NCBI GenBank assembly: GCA_030512295.1
Contig: JAULSR010000001.1
Location: forward strand, 7,091,001-7,155,000
Source of the DNA: Bombardia bombarda
Taxonomy: Eukaryota; Ascomycota; Sordariomycetes; Sordariales; Lasiosphaeriaceae
DNA: 64,000 nt
Direction: 5' to 3'
Shown one piece after another: positions 1 through 10,233 of the stretch. The notes beneath the pieces were generated by a model. It was not told the origin of the DNA and did not search any database. It saw only the letters and a list, made by a program, of their open reading frames with translations. The number at the start of each line of letters is the position of its first letter. Position 1 is the stretch's first letter. A program made the translations under genes and the position numbers.

Positions 1-510
1 TCCGGGCCGGTCCTTGCAAGCTTGACAGGGCTCGGCATCGCTCGGCAACGTTAGGGTAGCTTCGGTTCGGCCGTGATGCCGATGCGTCATGCCCTGTCAA
101 TCACCCACACCCGCCCCTACGAAGATAGGATTCAGGGCGACTCAAATTCATGAGACCTCGATAACAGTAAGACGAAGCATTACAGGTAAAGCTAAGCTTC
201 GCAGCAGGGTAAAATTCCAACATCAATTGCATGCCATTACTTATATATGTAGCCTCAAACCATCAAATACACGCTTAACACGCAAATAAAACGCAGAACC
301 AAAACACACAAAACAAGCAGCCTTCCGTCACGAAGAGGGTATTTCAGGTCTAAATATCAACAGGGTGGGTTGAGGCCAGTGTATGACTTCAACTTCCACT
401 GCTCAAATGCTCAGCGCACATCATCTAAATCTCCCATGTGCGCGCAAGCACACATGGATTGATCTCTATTCACTCCCAAGCGGGATAGGAAAGAGAGAAG
501 GCTGGACGCC
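1..510. other. Non-coding, no gene seen
   Basis: No reading frame here looks like a protein. The stretch lies downstream of the minus-strand wall-protein gene and probably holds its 3' untranslated region in its last 100-200 bases. Confidence 0.4.
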
Positions 511-1204
511 TTAGAGGAACATGGCGACGATGACGGCCAGGGGGCCAACAACGCCGAAAGAAGCGGCGAGGGCGGCGGCACCGCTCTTAGTCGTGGTGGC
601 GGCGGGGGCCACGTCAGTGCCAGTGGGAGCGCCGGTGGTGGATGAGGTGGGACCGGTGGTGGTGCTCGAGGAGGCAACTGAAGATGAAGGTCAGCCATTA
701 AGACATTGATAGTGGCCATATAATAGGACAATGTCCTCTTACCTCCAGACTTGGTGACGTTGAACGTCGGCGACTCGGACAGCTGGCTGCCGGTGTTGGT
801 CTTGTCGATGCCGATGGCCTTGACTTTGTACTGGGAGCCGGGGGCGGCGACAAAGTTGTCGAGGGTGTACGAGTTGGCGCTGGTCTCGACCTTGTCGGCA
901 ATGGTGACGGTCGAGGGGGGTTGGCCGACCCGTCGTAGAGGACGAGCTTGAACTCGGTCACGTCGGTAGAGACAGAGGTCCACTCGATCTTGTTGGACTT
1001 GGAGAAGTCCCAGGCGGTCTTCTCGGCGGGCTCGGTGATGCTGATAGCTGCAGAGGAGGGTGACGGGTCAGCGGGTCAGTCCAGGGAGGTGGTTGCACTG
1101 CATGGAGTGTGCATTGGAGGCCCATTTTTCGGGGGGATCTAGGGGGCAGCAGCCTTACCAGAAACAGCGGCCGCAAAAGCAGCGACGATAGCGAAGCACT
1201 TCAT
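511..1204 (-). CDS. Kre9/Knh1-like GPI-anchored cell-surface protein (one-base frame break)
   Basis: Small secreted wall protein of the Ser/Thr-rich GPI-anchored family with a Kre9/Knh1-type N-terminal domain. Exons are 1159-1204, 743-1047 and 511-677, with introns bounded by GTAAGG and GTAAGAGG donors and CAG acceptors. The start MKCFAIVAAFAAAVSA is a signal peptide. The middle carries the domain (TEPAEKTAWDFSKSNKIEW, later YTLDNF and YKVKAIGID). A Ser/Thr-rich stalk (SSSTTTGPTSSTTG) and a hydrophobic tail (GVVGPLAVIVAMFL) give a GPI signal. The frame breaks in exon 2 at a C6 run on the coding strand (915-920): before it the protein reads LYDGSANPP, after it the domain continues only in another frame as STVTIADKV. 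One extra C gives 172 residues with all splice phases consistent. Members are thought to act at the cell wall; the specific role is unknown. Confidence 0.85.
915..920 (-). other. Frame break at C6 run
   Basis: Six G on the plus strand where seven would keep the wall-protein frame open. It is one of seven such sites in the window. Confidence 0.7.
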
Positions 1205-4052
1205 TTTAGAGAGAGTGTCTAGTGTTGTTGCTTGGAGAAGGGTTGAATTGGTGGTAAGAATGAAGAAAACGAGTAAACGACAGGAAGTTTATCAACGAGA
1301 AATATTAATAAGAGCAGAATGGGAAAGACAGGGAAATTGAGACTCGAGCAAAGGAATGGGCCCATGACGGTTTTATATTTCAGCTCTTCAATCTTAAACA
1401 TGGAGCACACGAAGGAGCACGGCCGATGGAGCTGTCAGCGCTAGCGTCTGCAAAGCTGAGCAAGCCAAAAAGTCCCGCCAGCAAGCCATCCTTGCGTGCT
1501 TCGTGCTGCTTTGCTGTCATGGAGCTCAGCCACGACAAGCGCCATCCATGAGTCGGGCATCGCGTGTCGGGCTGCTCACCTCATTGCTTATTCCCCTCTA
1601 CCTTCGTACTGCGCACTACTTTGTACCCTAGCTTCCCTTTTCTTTCGCCTTGACCGTGGCGGGCAGCTAGCTAGCTAGCTAGCCGTGGCTGATGCATGGG
1701 TCGATGTTTGTGGTCGGCCATGAGTTGGGACTGCAGACGGCTGAGCCCACTGCGTTGTGGGTGTTTGCGGGCTGGACTCTGCTCTGAATGGTGGCGAGCG
1801 CGGTTGGATCCATCGAACATGGGGCGCCGTCTAATTTCGGATTTCTTCCATGCATCGAACCCTGCCCCCCTGCCCCATTGCCCCAGTGCCCCACCGGCTG
1901 ATAAACCGCATGCTCCGTGCTCGTGTCGTGGGTCGTGGGCCCAATTACGAACTTCCGTCATAGGGCTGCATCGCTAACGGGCCTGTCACCGACCGACAAG
2001 CTTCGAGATTTGGGTGAGACGGATTGCTGACTGCCTTGCCTGACACAGCTCACAATCACTTGCTATCGACAGGTTATTTCCCGTCTTACCAACGCTCACA
2101 ACAATCCTAGCAAGAATTGTTCCAAAAAAAATTTGTTTAACTGTTGCGCTTCTCGACAATTTAATCATTTGATGCATGAGAATTGATAAGGTCTAAGCAT
2201 TCGCCAAGCTTTCAAGCTCCTCTCCCACAGGCTACCTACCACTTTGCACTGGGGAACAAGACCATGACCTGATGTGGGGTGATTATTCACGAGATCGAAT
2301 TGGAGCAAGATCTCATACATCACCCTCAAGGCCTCAACCTGAGCTGGTGATTTCAACTCGCGCCAAGCTGAGTACTACCTTCCAGGCAAAGTGCACACAC
2401 ACCCAATGCACAATTGCCCAATTAGCAAAGCGACCCATATCATCCACCCGTTCTATTTGGCCAGTGCTGATAGAATGGCACTCAGAAGAGGTTGCAGCAG
2501 TTACATAAAGGAAACACCACAATATCTGGGGACGAATAAAAATGGGAAACCCAGGATCCACGACATTGAATGCTGGCAGCAAGCAGCGAAACCGGTCACG
2601 GACAGATAACAGCTACCTTAAATTGACGACCCCGGGCTATTTTGTGTCGTTCCTCTGCTAAGTCGTATTTTCCACCGACAGTTCTCGAACGCTGGCGCCT
2701 AAGACTTGGCATGAAAGTCAGAAAAGGTCATCAAGAGCTCTACTGGTCTGCGCGCAGGGACACAAATGTTTGAAAGATTTGACCTATGATATAAACCATG
2801 AAGACTGATAATAATTCTTGTTGATTATAGGCAGCATGCTCTTATGACATGGTCAATTCCTAAACAAAAAGTTGAATCGTTGGTTTTTTCGTCGTCGGAA
2901 CCTGAAATAGGAACAAGCACGAATACTTCCCCTTTCCGTCTTTCCCAAAGTAAACAGATAAAAAGAAAACCATCTAATCAAACCAGAGCGCTGTGTTCTT
3001 TGTCCCATTCTCTCCCATGCCAGTCCTAAGCTCTACGTGGTGCCTCGAGAGTCACCGTCTTGTACCTGAACCCTACACGTTATTCCTCTCCGTCGAGATT
3101 TTCTTCCCAACTTCAACTCGAAACTTCAATCGTAGCCGGCTCGGCTCGGCTATCACAGACTCCTGAAACAAATACAAACCCTTAGTTTATATACCCCAAT
3201 CTTCACTATCCGCTAATGACATTGGGATGATTGTTCTGTTCCGTGTGACTCGGCAAATCCTGGTTATGATGGATTCCAACGGAATCAGGATTGAAGAAAG
3301 CGAAATTGACACATATCTGTCGACAAGACCAAGCATGTGCTTAAAGAAAGGGTGAATGAAGCATGACCTCATGCCCACAGCACCAAGCCTGTGGATATTT
3401 AACTGGCAGTCCTCGCAGCGGTAATACCCGCCGCAACCCTCGACAACTTCTCCAAGTGCGGTATTTTAATTGCCTACATCAACTTAGCTAAGCCCAGTCG
3501 ACTGCACGCGTACACCTACATACACCTGCCTCCTGTTTCCTACCTACCACACATACAACTGGAACCTGCCTGCAAGCCAGCACAGCGCGTATTATGTCCT
3601 GCAAAGAACAAGTCGCGCAAAGACCCCAGAGGTATACACTGCTGAGGTGGAGATGACGCACATTCCGAGCGCCCTTTTTTCGAACCCGTGGCTAATCCAG
3701 CTCCAGGTCGCCGCCATCCCACAATCTCCAAAACAGCGTCGTGTTCGTTCCTCGCGCTGGCGTATAAGAGCATCAAATTCCGAATCCTCCTAAGGAAAAA
3801 AGGTAAACTGGCGTTCCAGTATCCTCGCCAAACACCATGAGAAGATCCCCCGCTCACCATCTTTGGTCGCAGACGACGTTAAGAATTCCGTCTCAGCCAC
3901 CACCGTCGGCACGCCAAGTCCTGGCGATCGACACAGACGACCTGTGCTGTCTCTTCTTCTGCTCTCGCTCGTCTCTCCCTCACCTTCTACCGCCACCACC
4001 ACAACCACCAACCACCAACCCACCCCCCTCTTGTCTTGTCGCCGCCGCCAAA
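1205..4052. other. Long intergenic region
   Basis: No gene is supported in these 2.85 kb; all open frames are short and lack recognisable content. The left end holds the promoter of the minus-strand wall-protein gene. The last ~100 bases before 4053 are strongly pyrimidine-rich, as is common in fungal leaders. A perfect AGCT tetranucleotide repeat lies at 1665-1683. Confidence 0.45.
1665..1683. repeat. AGCT tetranucleotide repeat
   Basis: Nearly five uninterrupted copies of AGCT, a simple microsatellite in intergenic DNA. Confidence 0.9.
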
Positions 4053-4346
4053 ATGCCTATCCAGTGGGCAGCCAACCTGGAGACCAAGCACGCGGGCTAC
4101 GAGCCCATGCCCATCCGCCCCCGGTCTCCATATCCGGCGGCTGGTCGCCCGCGGTCACCCTACCCGCAGACAAAAGGGGGCGCCGCCGCCGCCACAGCCA
4201 ATAACACTACGGGCAATACCACCATTACTACTGTCCCACCTCAGTCCCAGAAGCAGGCGTCCGCTGCGGCCGTCGCTGCTGCGGTTGCTGCTCAGGAAAG
4301 GCACGATGGCCTGGTGACGCGCATCATCAAGAAGTCGGCGCGCTAG
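4053..4346 (+). CDS. Small Ala/Pro-rich hypothetical protein
   Basis: A 97-residue protein with no family that I recognise. The ATG follows a pyrimidine-rich leader and an AAA context; I prefer it to frames extending upstream because the composition changes to protein-like here. It begins MPIQWAANLETKHAGYEPM, holds two copies of an RPRSPYP motif (about residues 22-38), a Thr/Asn-rich stretch, and an Ala-rich helix ending in a basic tail (LVTRIIKKSAR). No signal peptide or membrane segment is visible. Codon use matches the neighbouring genes. Confidence 0.6.
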   Translation: MPIQWAANLETKHAGYEPMPIRPRSPYPAAGRPRSPYPQTKGGAAAATANNTTGNTTITTVPPQSQKQASAAAVAAAVAAQERHDGLVTRIIKKSAR

Positions 4347-4936
4347 AAGCATACCAAGAACCGAGACGTCGAGTTAACTTCGTCATGGCTGTCATAGCAC
4401 CCTGCCTGGTACGACAATGGAGAGGATGGCGCGCGTTTCATCACTGGGTAGTACTGTTTTCTTTTTCAAGCTTCTTGTCGGCGTTATCAGCGGGTGGCTT
4501 CAATTACTAGCTTGTATGGCATTTTCATGCTTCTTTTGCCTTTGGCAGGGACAAAAGTCTTCTTCATTCAGGGCGGACACTTCTCGGGAACATGAGCTGG
4601 GTTATGGTTGGTGGTCTCGGAAACTTCTCGCATACTTTTCTTTCTTTTGTTGTTTTATTCTCTCTTACTTTTTACTGTTGCTTTCTTTCGTTTGGGTAGT
4701 GCGTGGATCTGCCTACCGGCTGCTGCTCTTCCATGAATACCTACTCGACCTTGCCCTCCTCCAAGGCATCAAACCATACCAGACTTGTCCCAACTCTCGT
4801 CTGTGATTTGATCTCACTGCTGTCTGCTTGGTTATACTTGGAGTGCACCTGTCTCCTGCACGTCCCTCGTATCAGTTTCTTCTCTCTATATCCGTCACCT
4901 CTCCTCACCACTCACCTACTCTCGCTATCCACCACT
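4347..4936. other. Intergenic, T-rich
   Basis: Contains the 3' end of the small Ala/Pro-rich gene and a pyrimidine-rich leader for the methyltransferase. A hydrophobic frame at 4417-4806 is explained by T-richness and is not called. Confidence 0.4.
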
Positions 4937-6045
4937 ATGAGCAGCACAAAAGGCGCCGCCGAGCTGCAAAGGTTCTTCACCAAGGCACTCGCCGACCCCA
5001 AGCGAGACGCGCTGCTGGATGGCGCTCGTCGTATCTGCGCTCCTCTCGCCGCCCGGATGCTCACCCAGGCTGGAATCGGAGCGGAGACTACGACGCCATT
5101 TAAGCTCTTTGACAACGCCTGCGGCCCGGGAGTTGTTGCCTCGGAGCTACAGAGGCTGATCAAGCCTGCAGTTCTTCAACAACAGAGCAGCATCCTGTGC
5201 GGCGATTTCTCGCCCCAGTTGGTTGAGCTTGTGCAGCAGCGGGCGGAGCACGAAGGTTGGGTGAAAACCGAGACAAAGCAGATCGACGCCCAGGTTTGTG
5301 ATACTCGAGGATCAAGAACTCACCCGGTCCCCAGTCTAGTTTCGTCTCCCTTTCACATTTCTGACCCTGGCCCTGGCTCTGATCAAGAACAACGGCCTTG
5401 TCTCTGCAACATTCACCCATCCCATGTGACGACAAACATCGGCTTTCACGTCATCCCAGACTCGAAGGCCGCCCTCGATGGTAAGACCTCCCCAGTCAAG
5501 TCCAGTCCGGTGTCACAGCCAAACACCAACATACCATAGTGTCGTCTACTGTGACACACAAAGACCAACCATGCGTTTCAACACCAGAAGCGATCCGCGT
5601 CCTCAAGCCAGGCGGCACCCTCGCCCTCACCACCTGGCACCACCGCAACGCAGGATGGGCCGCCGACCTGCAGGCCGCCTTCGCCTCGTTCCCGTTCGAC
5701 GCGCCGTGCCCCGTGACGCAGCAGACGACCAGATGGGGCGACTGGCCGGACGTCAACTGGGTGCGCAAGGCATTGGAGCAGCGCAGCCTCGAGCGTGTGC
5801 AGGTCGACGTGTTTGCCTTTCTGGTGAGTGTGGACGGCGCGGAGCACTTTGTGGCTGGTTTTGAGGGTATGATGGACTGGGTCATGGCCGGCTCGTGGAG
5901 CGAGGAGGCGAGGAAGGAGCATGGGAGGGAGGAGGTGTTTGGGAGGGTGAGGGACTTTCTTGAGGAGAAGTATGAGGGCGGCGCGTGGGACCAGACTTGG
6001 ATTGGGGTTGTTGCGACGGCGAGGCTTCCCGAGGGGGGGTTGTAG
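4937..6045 (+). CDS. S-adenosylmethionine-dependent methyltransferase (5-bp duplication, frame altered)
   Basis: Class I methyltransferase of the common fungal small-molecule type. Visible motifs are LFDNACGPGVVASEL (motif I, SAM binding), LCGDFSPQLVEL (motif II), NIGFHVIPDS (motif IV region) and IRVLKPGGTLAL (post-motif strand). Expected exons are 4937-5293, 5388-5480 and 5588-6045. The last splice joins D-E-A correctly. Exon 2 contains a tandem CCCATCCCAT (5416-5425) where one copy would keep the frame; the 5-bp excess pushes the spliced message into a stop. If intron 1 (94 bases) is kept, the extra 5 bases make the insert 99 bases, so the unspliced message is open through exon 2 and joins exon 3 in frame (333 residues). 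The gene is therefore either disrupted or makes a protein with an intron-derived insertion next to the active site. Substrate unknown. Confidence 0.75.
5416..5425 (+). repeat. 5-bp tandem duplication in a coding exon
   Basis: CCCAT occurs twice in direct tandem. Removal of one copy restores the methyltransferase sequence FTHVTTNIGFHV across the site, so the duplication is the likely lesion. It is not a homopolymer and so is not explained by the one-base pattern seen elsewhere in the window. Confidence 0.75.
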
Positions 6046-6676
6046 GCTTCTGTTCTTTTTATGTGTACTGTGTAGAAACCCCAACCCATCTACTTCCTGT
6101 TGACCTACTGTCGTTGCCTGGCTCGAGCCTGGGTCGTCAAAGTGAAAACCTAGGTACGTACACTAGTACCGGGAGTAAGTCCTTAGAACTAGTCAAGTGT
6201 TCGTTAGACGAGTAACTGTGTTACAGACATAGTGATGTTCTAAACATCAAGTTTCATCTGTCCATTAGAGTAGGTTGGGTGTGGACCCACCCTGTTGCAG
6301 GTCTTTCCAAATTCCCGCAGCGCGCATTATCATTCGTGCAGAGCACGTGACGACAGAGGGCCTTCCTGGATTCACTCCACGATGCGCGGGGCAGAGAGTC
6401 CAGCTCGAAACGGCCTGCAGCCACGCAACGCAAAGCAACCCAATCCAACGCAACGCCGCGAGTGCATTCGCCGCCGCTGCGCGCTTCGAATTTCGACCCG
6501 AAGAGTCCAACCAGTGAAAGGTAGGCCGCCCTCGTTGTCGCGTCCGGCGGGCCCTGGCTCTGGTGCTGTAAATACAGAAGAGCTACCTACCTCCTTACCT
6601 TCCAGGTTCCTACCTACCGAGCTACTGTAACCTTGTACTGACAATCGCAACCAAAGCTAAGCAATAGCTACCGATA
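6046..6676. other. Intergenic, promoter of the FAR1-type gene
   Basis: No gene seen. Holds the methyltransferase 3' end and the upstream region of the FAR1-type gene, with TACCTACC-type repeats near 6586-6620. Confidence 0.4.
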
Positions 6677-7462
6677 ATGGCTGATCCTCTTGGTCTGGCG
6701 CCCAACCACCTTGCCACCTTCCTCAACGCCCTCACCTCGATTGACCAGCGACTCGGGCGCATCGAAGCAGCCCTCAGGCTCTCGTCCAGCTTCAATAACG
6801 CGCCTGCCACGCCTGTCCCAGCCCCCCCGCCCCCCAACGCGCCCGTCGTGCTAAACCCCGCGAATGGCCCCGCCATCATCGGCCCCGTCGCCTTCAGACC
6901 GCTCGAGCCCCCGCCCCAGGGCTACACCATCTCGTCGAGAAACACCATGCAGGAGGAGCTGGACCAGTGGACCATACCGCGCGGCTACAGCATGCGCATT
7001 GCGGGCGCAAAGGTGACGGGCAAGAAGAAGGTGCGCTGGGTGTGCTTCCGCGGCGGCGAGGCCCGCCACCATCGCGCCCCCGTCGACGAGTCCGTCATAC
7101 TGCAGGCCAAGGCAGAGGGCCGCCGGAAACCTACCACCGACCGCGCCTCCAAGAAGTGCGGCTGTCTCTTCAAGTTTGAGGTTGTCGAGACCTCCAAAGG
7201 CTCCGATGTCTGGGTCCTTCACTATCCCAACGAGGAGCACAAGATTCACAACCACGGTCCGTCGGACCAGACCTCAGACCCGAGAGCCAGGAAGCTGCCT
7301 CCGTATATGTCTCAAGAGGTTGACCAGTGGCTTCGGGAAGGCTGGCTGGTGAGCAAGATACAAGATGAGCTCAAGTCGCGCGGCTTCACCAACGTGCTGA
7401 ACACCGACCTGTACAACCGGAAGCGTCTGTTGAAGAAGGAAGAATCACAGATGCTCGATTGA
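6677..7462 (+). CDS. FAR1/WRKY-GCM1-type zinc-binding DNA-binding protein
   Basis: An intronless 261-residue protein. Residues about 9-35 form a heptad-like helix (LATFLNALTSIDQRLGRIE). A Pro-rich linker follows (about 42-82). Residues about 90-195 form a FAR1-type domain: C123 in WVCFRGGE, C161 and C163 in KKCGCLFKFE, and H191 and H193 in HKIHNHGP fit the Cys...Cys...His-x-His zinc site of the WRKY-GCM1 fold. A basic tail follows (YNRKRLLKKEE). In established knowledge this domain is the N-terminal DNA-binding part of Mutator-like transposases and was domesticated several times as a transcription factor. No transposase catalytic domain follows, and no terminal inverted repeats were noticed. 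I infer a domesticated regulator; a truncated element is the alternative. Confidence 0.75.
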   Translation: MADPLGLAPNHLATFLNALTSIDQRLGRIEAALRLSSSFNNAPATPVPAPPPPNAPVVLNPANGPAIIGPVAFRPLEPPPQGYTISSRNTMQEELDQWTIPRGYSMRIAGAKVTGKKKVRWVCFRGGEARHHRAPVDESVILQAKAEGRRKPTTDRASKKCGCLFKFEVVETSKGSDVWVLHYPNEEHKIHNHGPSDQTSDPRARKLPPYMSQEVDQWLREGWLVSKIQDELKSRGFTNVLNTDLYNRKRLLKKEESQMLD

Positions 7463-8054
7463 CAGCCGGACTCATGGCTGCCCACCCCACATGCAGGGGT
7501 CCCAGATCCAGGCGGACGCCAATTGAACTGCCAGTTCATATATAGCCGCCTACCGCGCAGGGCCGTTGAAGTCTTGTCAAGAAGTATCTACTACGACATC
7601 ATTACGACTCACAAATCAGGGGCATTCCGAGAGCTCGAGCCAAGAGTAGGACGACACATTACCAGAATTGGATGGCCCAGGTAAACTCTAAGGCTAGAGA
7701 CAGCACGGCTTCGTGAAGTTTGTCTTTTATGACCTAACCTTGGCAAAATTATGGCTATTGAGGTTGAGTTATTCCGCCAGTTTGTTCACAACACACAACA
7801 TTGGGGAATAATTAAGGGTAAGCCTAGCGTGGATCTTTATTCCACTCCCAGTACGGGATGCTGACGTTCATGACAGAGAAGGCGGAGATTAATTTGTTTA
7901 CCAGATATGGGGGTATACAACTCTTAGTACATCAAATACATTATCACTCAAAACTTATCCCGTCTGTATTGGCGACTTCATTCTACCTTGTTCTCACTTC
8001 TTTACGCGTTGACGTCGGCGTGCGAGGCCTGGGTCTGTTTGCTGTCTTGTTCGG
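7463..8054. other. Intergenic, AT-rich
   Basis: No gene seen. AT-richer than the flanking coding DNA; borders the ATPase relic. Confidence 0.4.
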
Positions 8055-8219
8055 GCCAAGAAGAAGGCTATCGTTTAGAAGCTCTCCGCCATCGAGTCCC
8101 TTGCTTGTGTTGAGATTCTCTGCTCCGACAGGACCGGTACCCTGACCAAGAACAAGCTGTCTCTCGCCGAGCCCTGCACTGTCCAGGGTGTTGACCCCGA
8201 GGATCTCGTGTTGACTGCT
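8055..8219 (+). pseudogene. Relic of plasma-membrane H+-ATPase (PMA1-type P-ATPase)
   Basis: Fifty-five codons in one frame match the phosphorylation-site region of fungal plasma-membrane proton ATPases: AKKKAIV, then a TAG stop, KLSAIESLACVEILCSD, RTGTLTKNKLSLAEP, and GVDPEDLVLTA. The family invariant is DKTGT; here it is DRTGT, so even if read the pump could not be normal. The TAG sits where CAG is expected, a C-to-T change at CpA as made by repeat-induced point mutation. GC-rich codon-biased third positions are kept, unlike the AT-rich flanks. No other part of the roughly 920-residue gene is seen on either side. Short relic of a duplicated or transferred copy; an intact gene presumably exists elsewhere. 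Confidence 0.85.
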
Positions 8220-8699
8220 ACCGTCACGGACTCAAATACTGACCATTGAGCAATGACACCCCGCAAAAGGAATCGTTGATCGGCTTGCCATAGTCGAACC
8301 GAGTACAGTACTATGAAGGGAAGCTGAACCCGGAGTCTCGCCAGTGTCATGGTGTACGAGGATGCCGCCAAACCTCATACCACCCCCCTAGAAGCCATAC
8401 TAGGCCGTAACAGCCACTTAACTTTTGCTCTGTGTCGCTGTATTGTTTGGACTCAACATGTGGCCGGTGCGAGCTTTGGCTTCAAATTACCAACGCGCTG
8501 AGACCTCGTCAGCGAGCATCAGCGCGCCACATCTTGCGCCGCGTCGGAAGCTCGATGCGGCTCGGTGCTGGATAGAATTGCCTGTTACGTTTCCTGATTC
8601 CCATTTGTCACGCTGGCGAGCATTGGGGGCCAACGGGTCCATGAGACCCAAAAAAAAATTAAGGCGGCTGGAGCGGTCTGTCGCGTCTTTCTATCTCCG
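8220..8699. other. Non-coding between two gene relics
   Basis: No further ATPase sequence is recognisable. The end may contain diverged coding sequence of the ankyrin/NACHT-type remnant, whose open frame extends upstream of 8700 without a clear start. Confidence 0.35.
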
Positions 8700-9543
8700 G
8701 CACATGTCGAGACATTACGACTTTTGTTTTCGACCCGCCCCGGCACGACACAAATTGACCCGAATAGTATCGCACTACGTGAGCGTAAGGGTCACAATGG
8801 CCTATTTGAAATATGGAACCGTAACCTTCTGTGCTACAGAATGTCTATGTGGGAAGTCTTCATTTTGCACGTGCTCTCAAGCGCGGTCATCTTCTCTGGA
8901 GACGAATACTTGTGGAGGGCTATCGCAATCTTCTTGGAACATGGAGCAAGGATCGACGTGAGGTTTTCTTGGGCGCTTACAAGTGGACTCTGGGTGGGAG
9001 AGAACAGTGAAAAGGAGGAGCGCTGGGAGTATGATCCCAGAGAAGAGCTCGATCCAAAGCGCTATTTCTTCCAATTGTCAGAAGACACAATGGTCACCTT
9101 CGACGAGGGTGATGGTCAAGAGTTCACATCTTTTGATGTATGTAATAAGATACAGGTACCATACGGCATTGCGGTGAAGATCGCGGAAACGCTTCCCAAC
9201 GGCGGATCACTCAAAGACATATTCCTTCAATTTGGGCCTGAGAGTCAACCGGATTTAACGGCATTGGTGGGGGCATATCTTGACCGCAAGTCGAATGAAA
9301 CTGACAAGCCGCCGCTATTGGATAATGAGTCGAACGAACCTGAGAAGCACCTTGACATATTGATGGAAACTCACAGCCCTACGATTGAAAGGCCAAAGGG
9401 ACCATGGATACTTGTGTATCTTCACCTTTTTGTTCTTCTTATAGGTATGTCGCCGTCCGTTATGTCCAACAATCTACTAAAAGACTATAGGTATCGTCGG
9501 TGGCGTTATTATAACTTTATTCGTGGGGTATGTGTGGACCTAG
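8700..9543 (+). pseudogene. C-terminal remnant of an ankyrin/NACHT-type protein with a terminal membrane segment
   Basis: The open frame reads AHVETLRLLFSTRPG, then MSMWEVFILHVLSSAVIF and AIAIFLEHGARIDVRFSW, the kind of C-terminal module seen after NACHT or ankyrin repeats in large fungal NLR-like proteins. A second exon (9491-9543) joins after a 46-base intron (donor GTATGT, acceptor TATAG) and extends a hydrophobic run: LHLFVLLIG plus IVGGVIITLFVGYVWT, a single membrane segment at the very end. No NACHT, P-loop or start-proximal sequence is present upstream, where the ATPase relic lies. The first ATG in frame is at 8841. The family assignment is by pattern only. It is most likely a truncated gene, though a short expressed protein from 8841 is possible. 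Confidence 0.5.
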
Positions 9544-10233
9544 TCGTTAGGTGAAAGCAGATGAAGGCGTTAAAGCTTACGCTACTACTGGCAATGGTGC
9601 TTTATGTTTCTGGGAAAGTGAAACAAGCTGGGATTTTTTTTAGGTTCATGTTTGATTTCATCATTTCCATATAGAATACAAGCTGCTGTCGATGTAGTTG
9701 GTAAGTCTGGGATTAAGACGAGTTGGTTCTTCGAAATGTTGGTGGGTGGGTTGTTTTTAGATGAAGACATTTCATATGTCGAACTGTTTGCTATTTGAAG
9801 TAAAATTAACACAATCTGCCTGGTTTGTGAGGTTCATTACACCTACCGAAAGATTTTCATGTTCATCTTAGGTACCTACAACGTTTTGATTACTACTATT
9901 AACTAAGATACGTGTAAGGGGTTAGGGTTTTCAGTATAAAAATTCGACAGCTAAATTCGATCATCGAATCCACATCGATGATTGACAACAGGCCAACACA
10001 ACACCCAGCCAAATCTTCCGTACGATATCATCAGTCACGCCTCAATCTAAAACATATCATATATCTTCCACGCGCACGTATTTTTTTTAAGTCACCACCC
10101 AACACACATCAACTGTCCATTTCGTTAGTATTCAACGTCAAACATACCAGACTGATTACAACAGGAGGATAAACCAGCAAACCAGCATCTTCTCGCCACT
10201 ATCAATCCGTCCCCAACCCAACCGCCACCAAAA
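9544..10233. other. Intergenic, AT-rich
   Basis: No gene seen. AT-rich, turning pyrimidine-rich just before the methyltransferase-like gene at 10234. Confidence 0.4.

Noticed and set aside
4417..4806. Hydrophobic 129-codon frame after the small Ala/Pro-rich gene
   Set aside because: Explained by T-rich 3' untranslated sequence; no conserved features.
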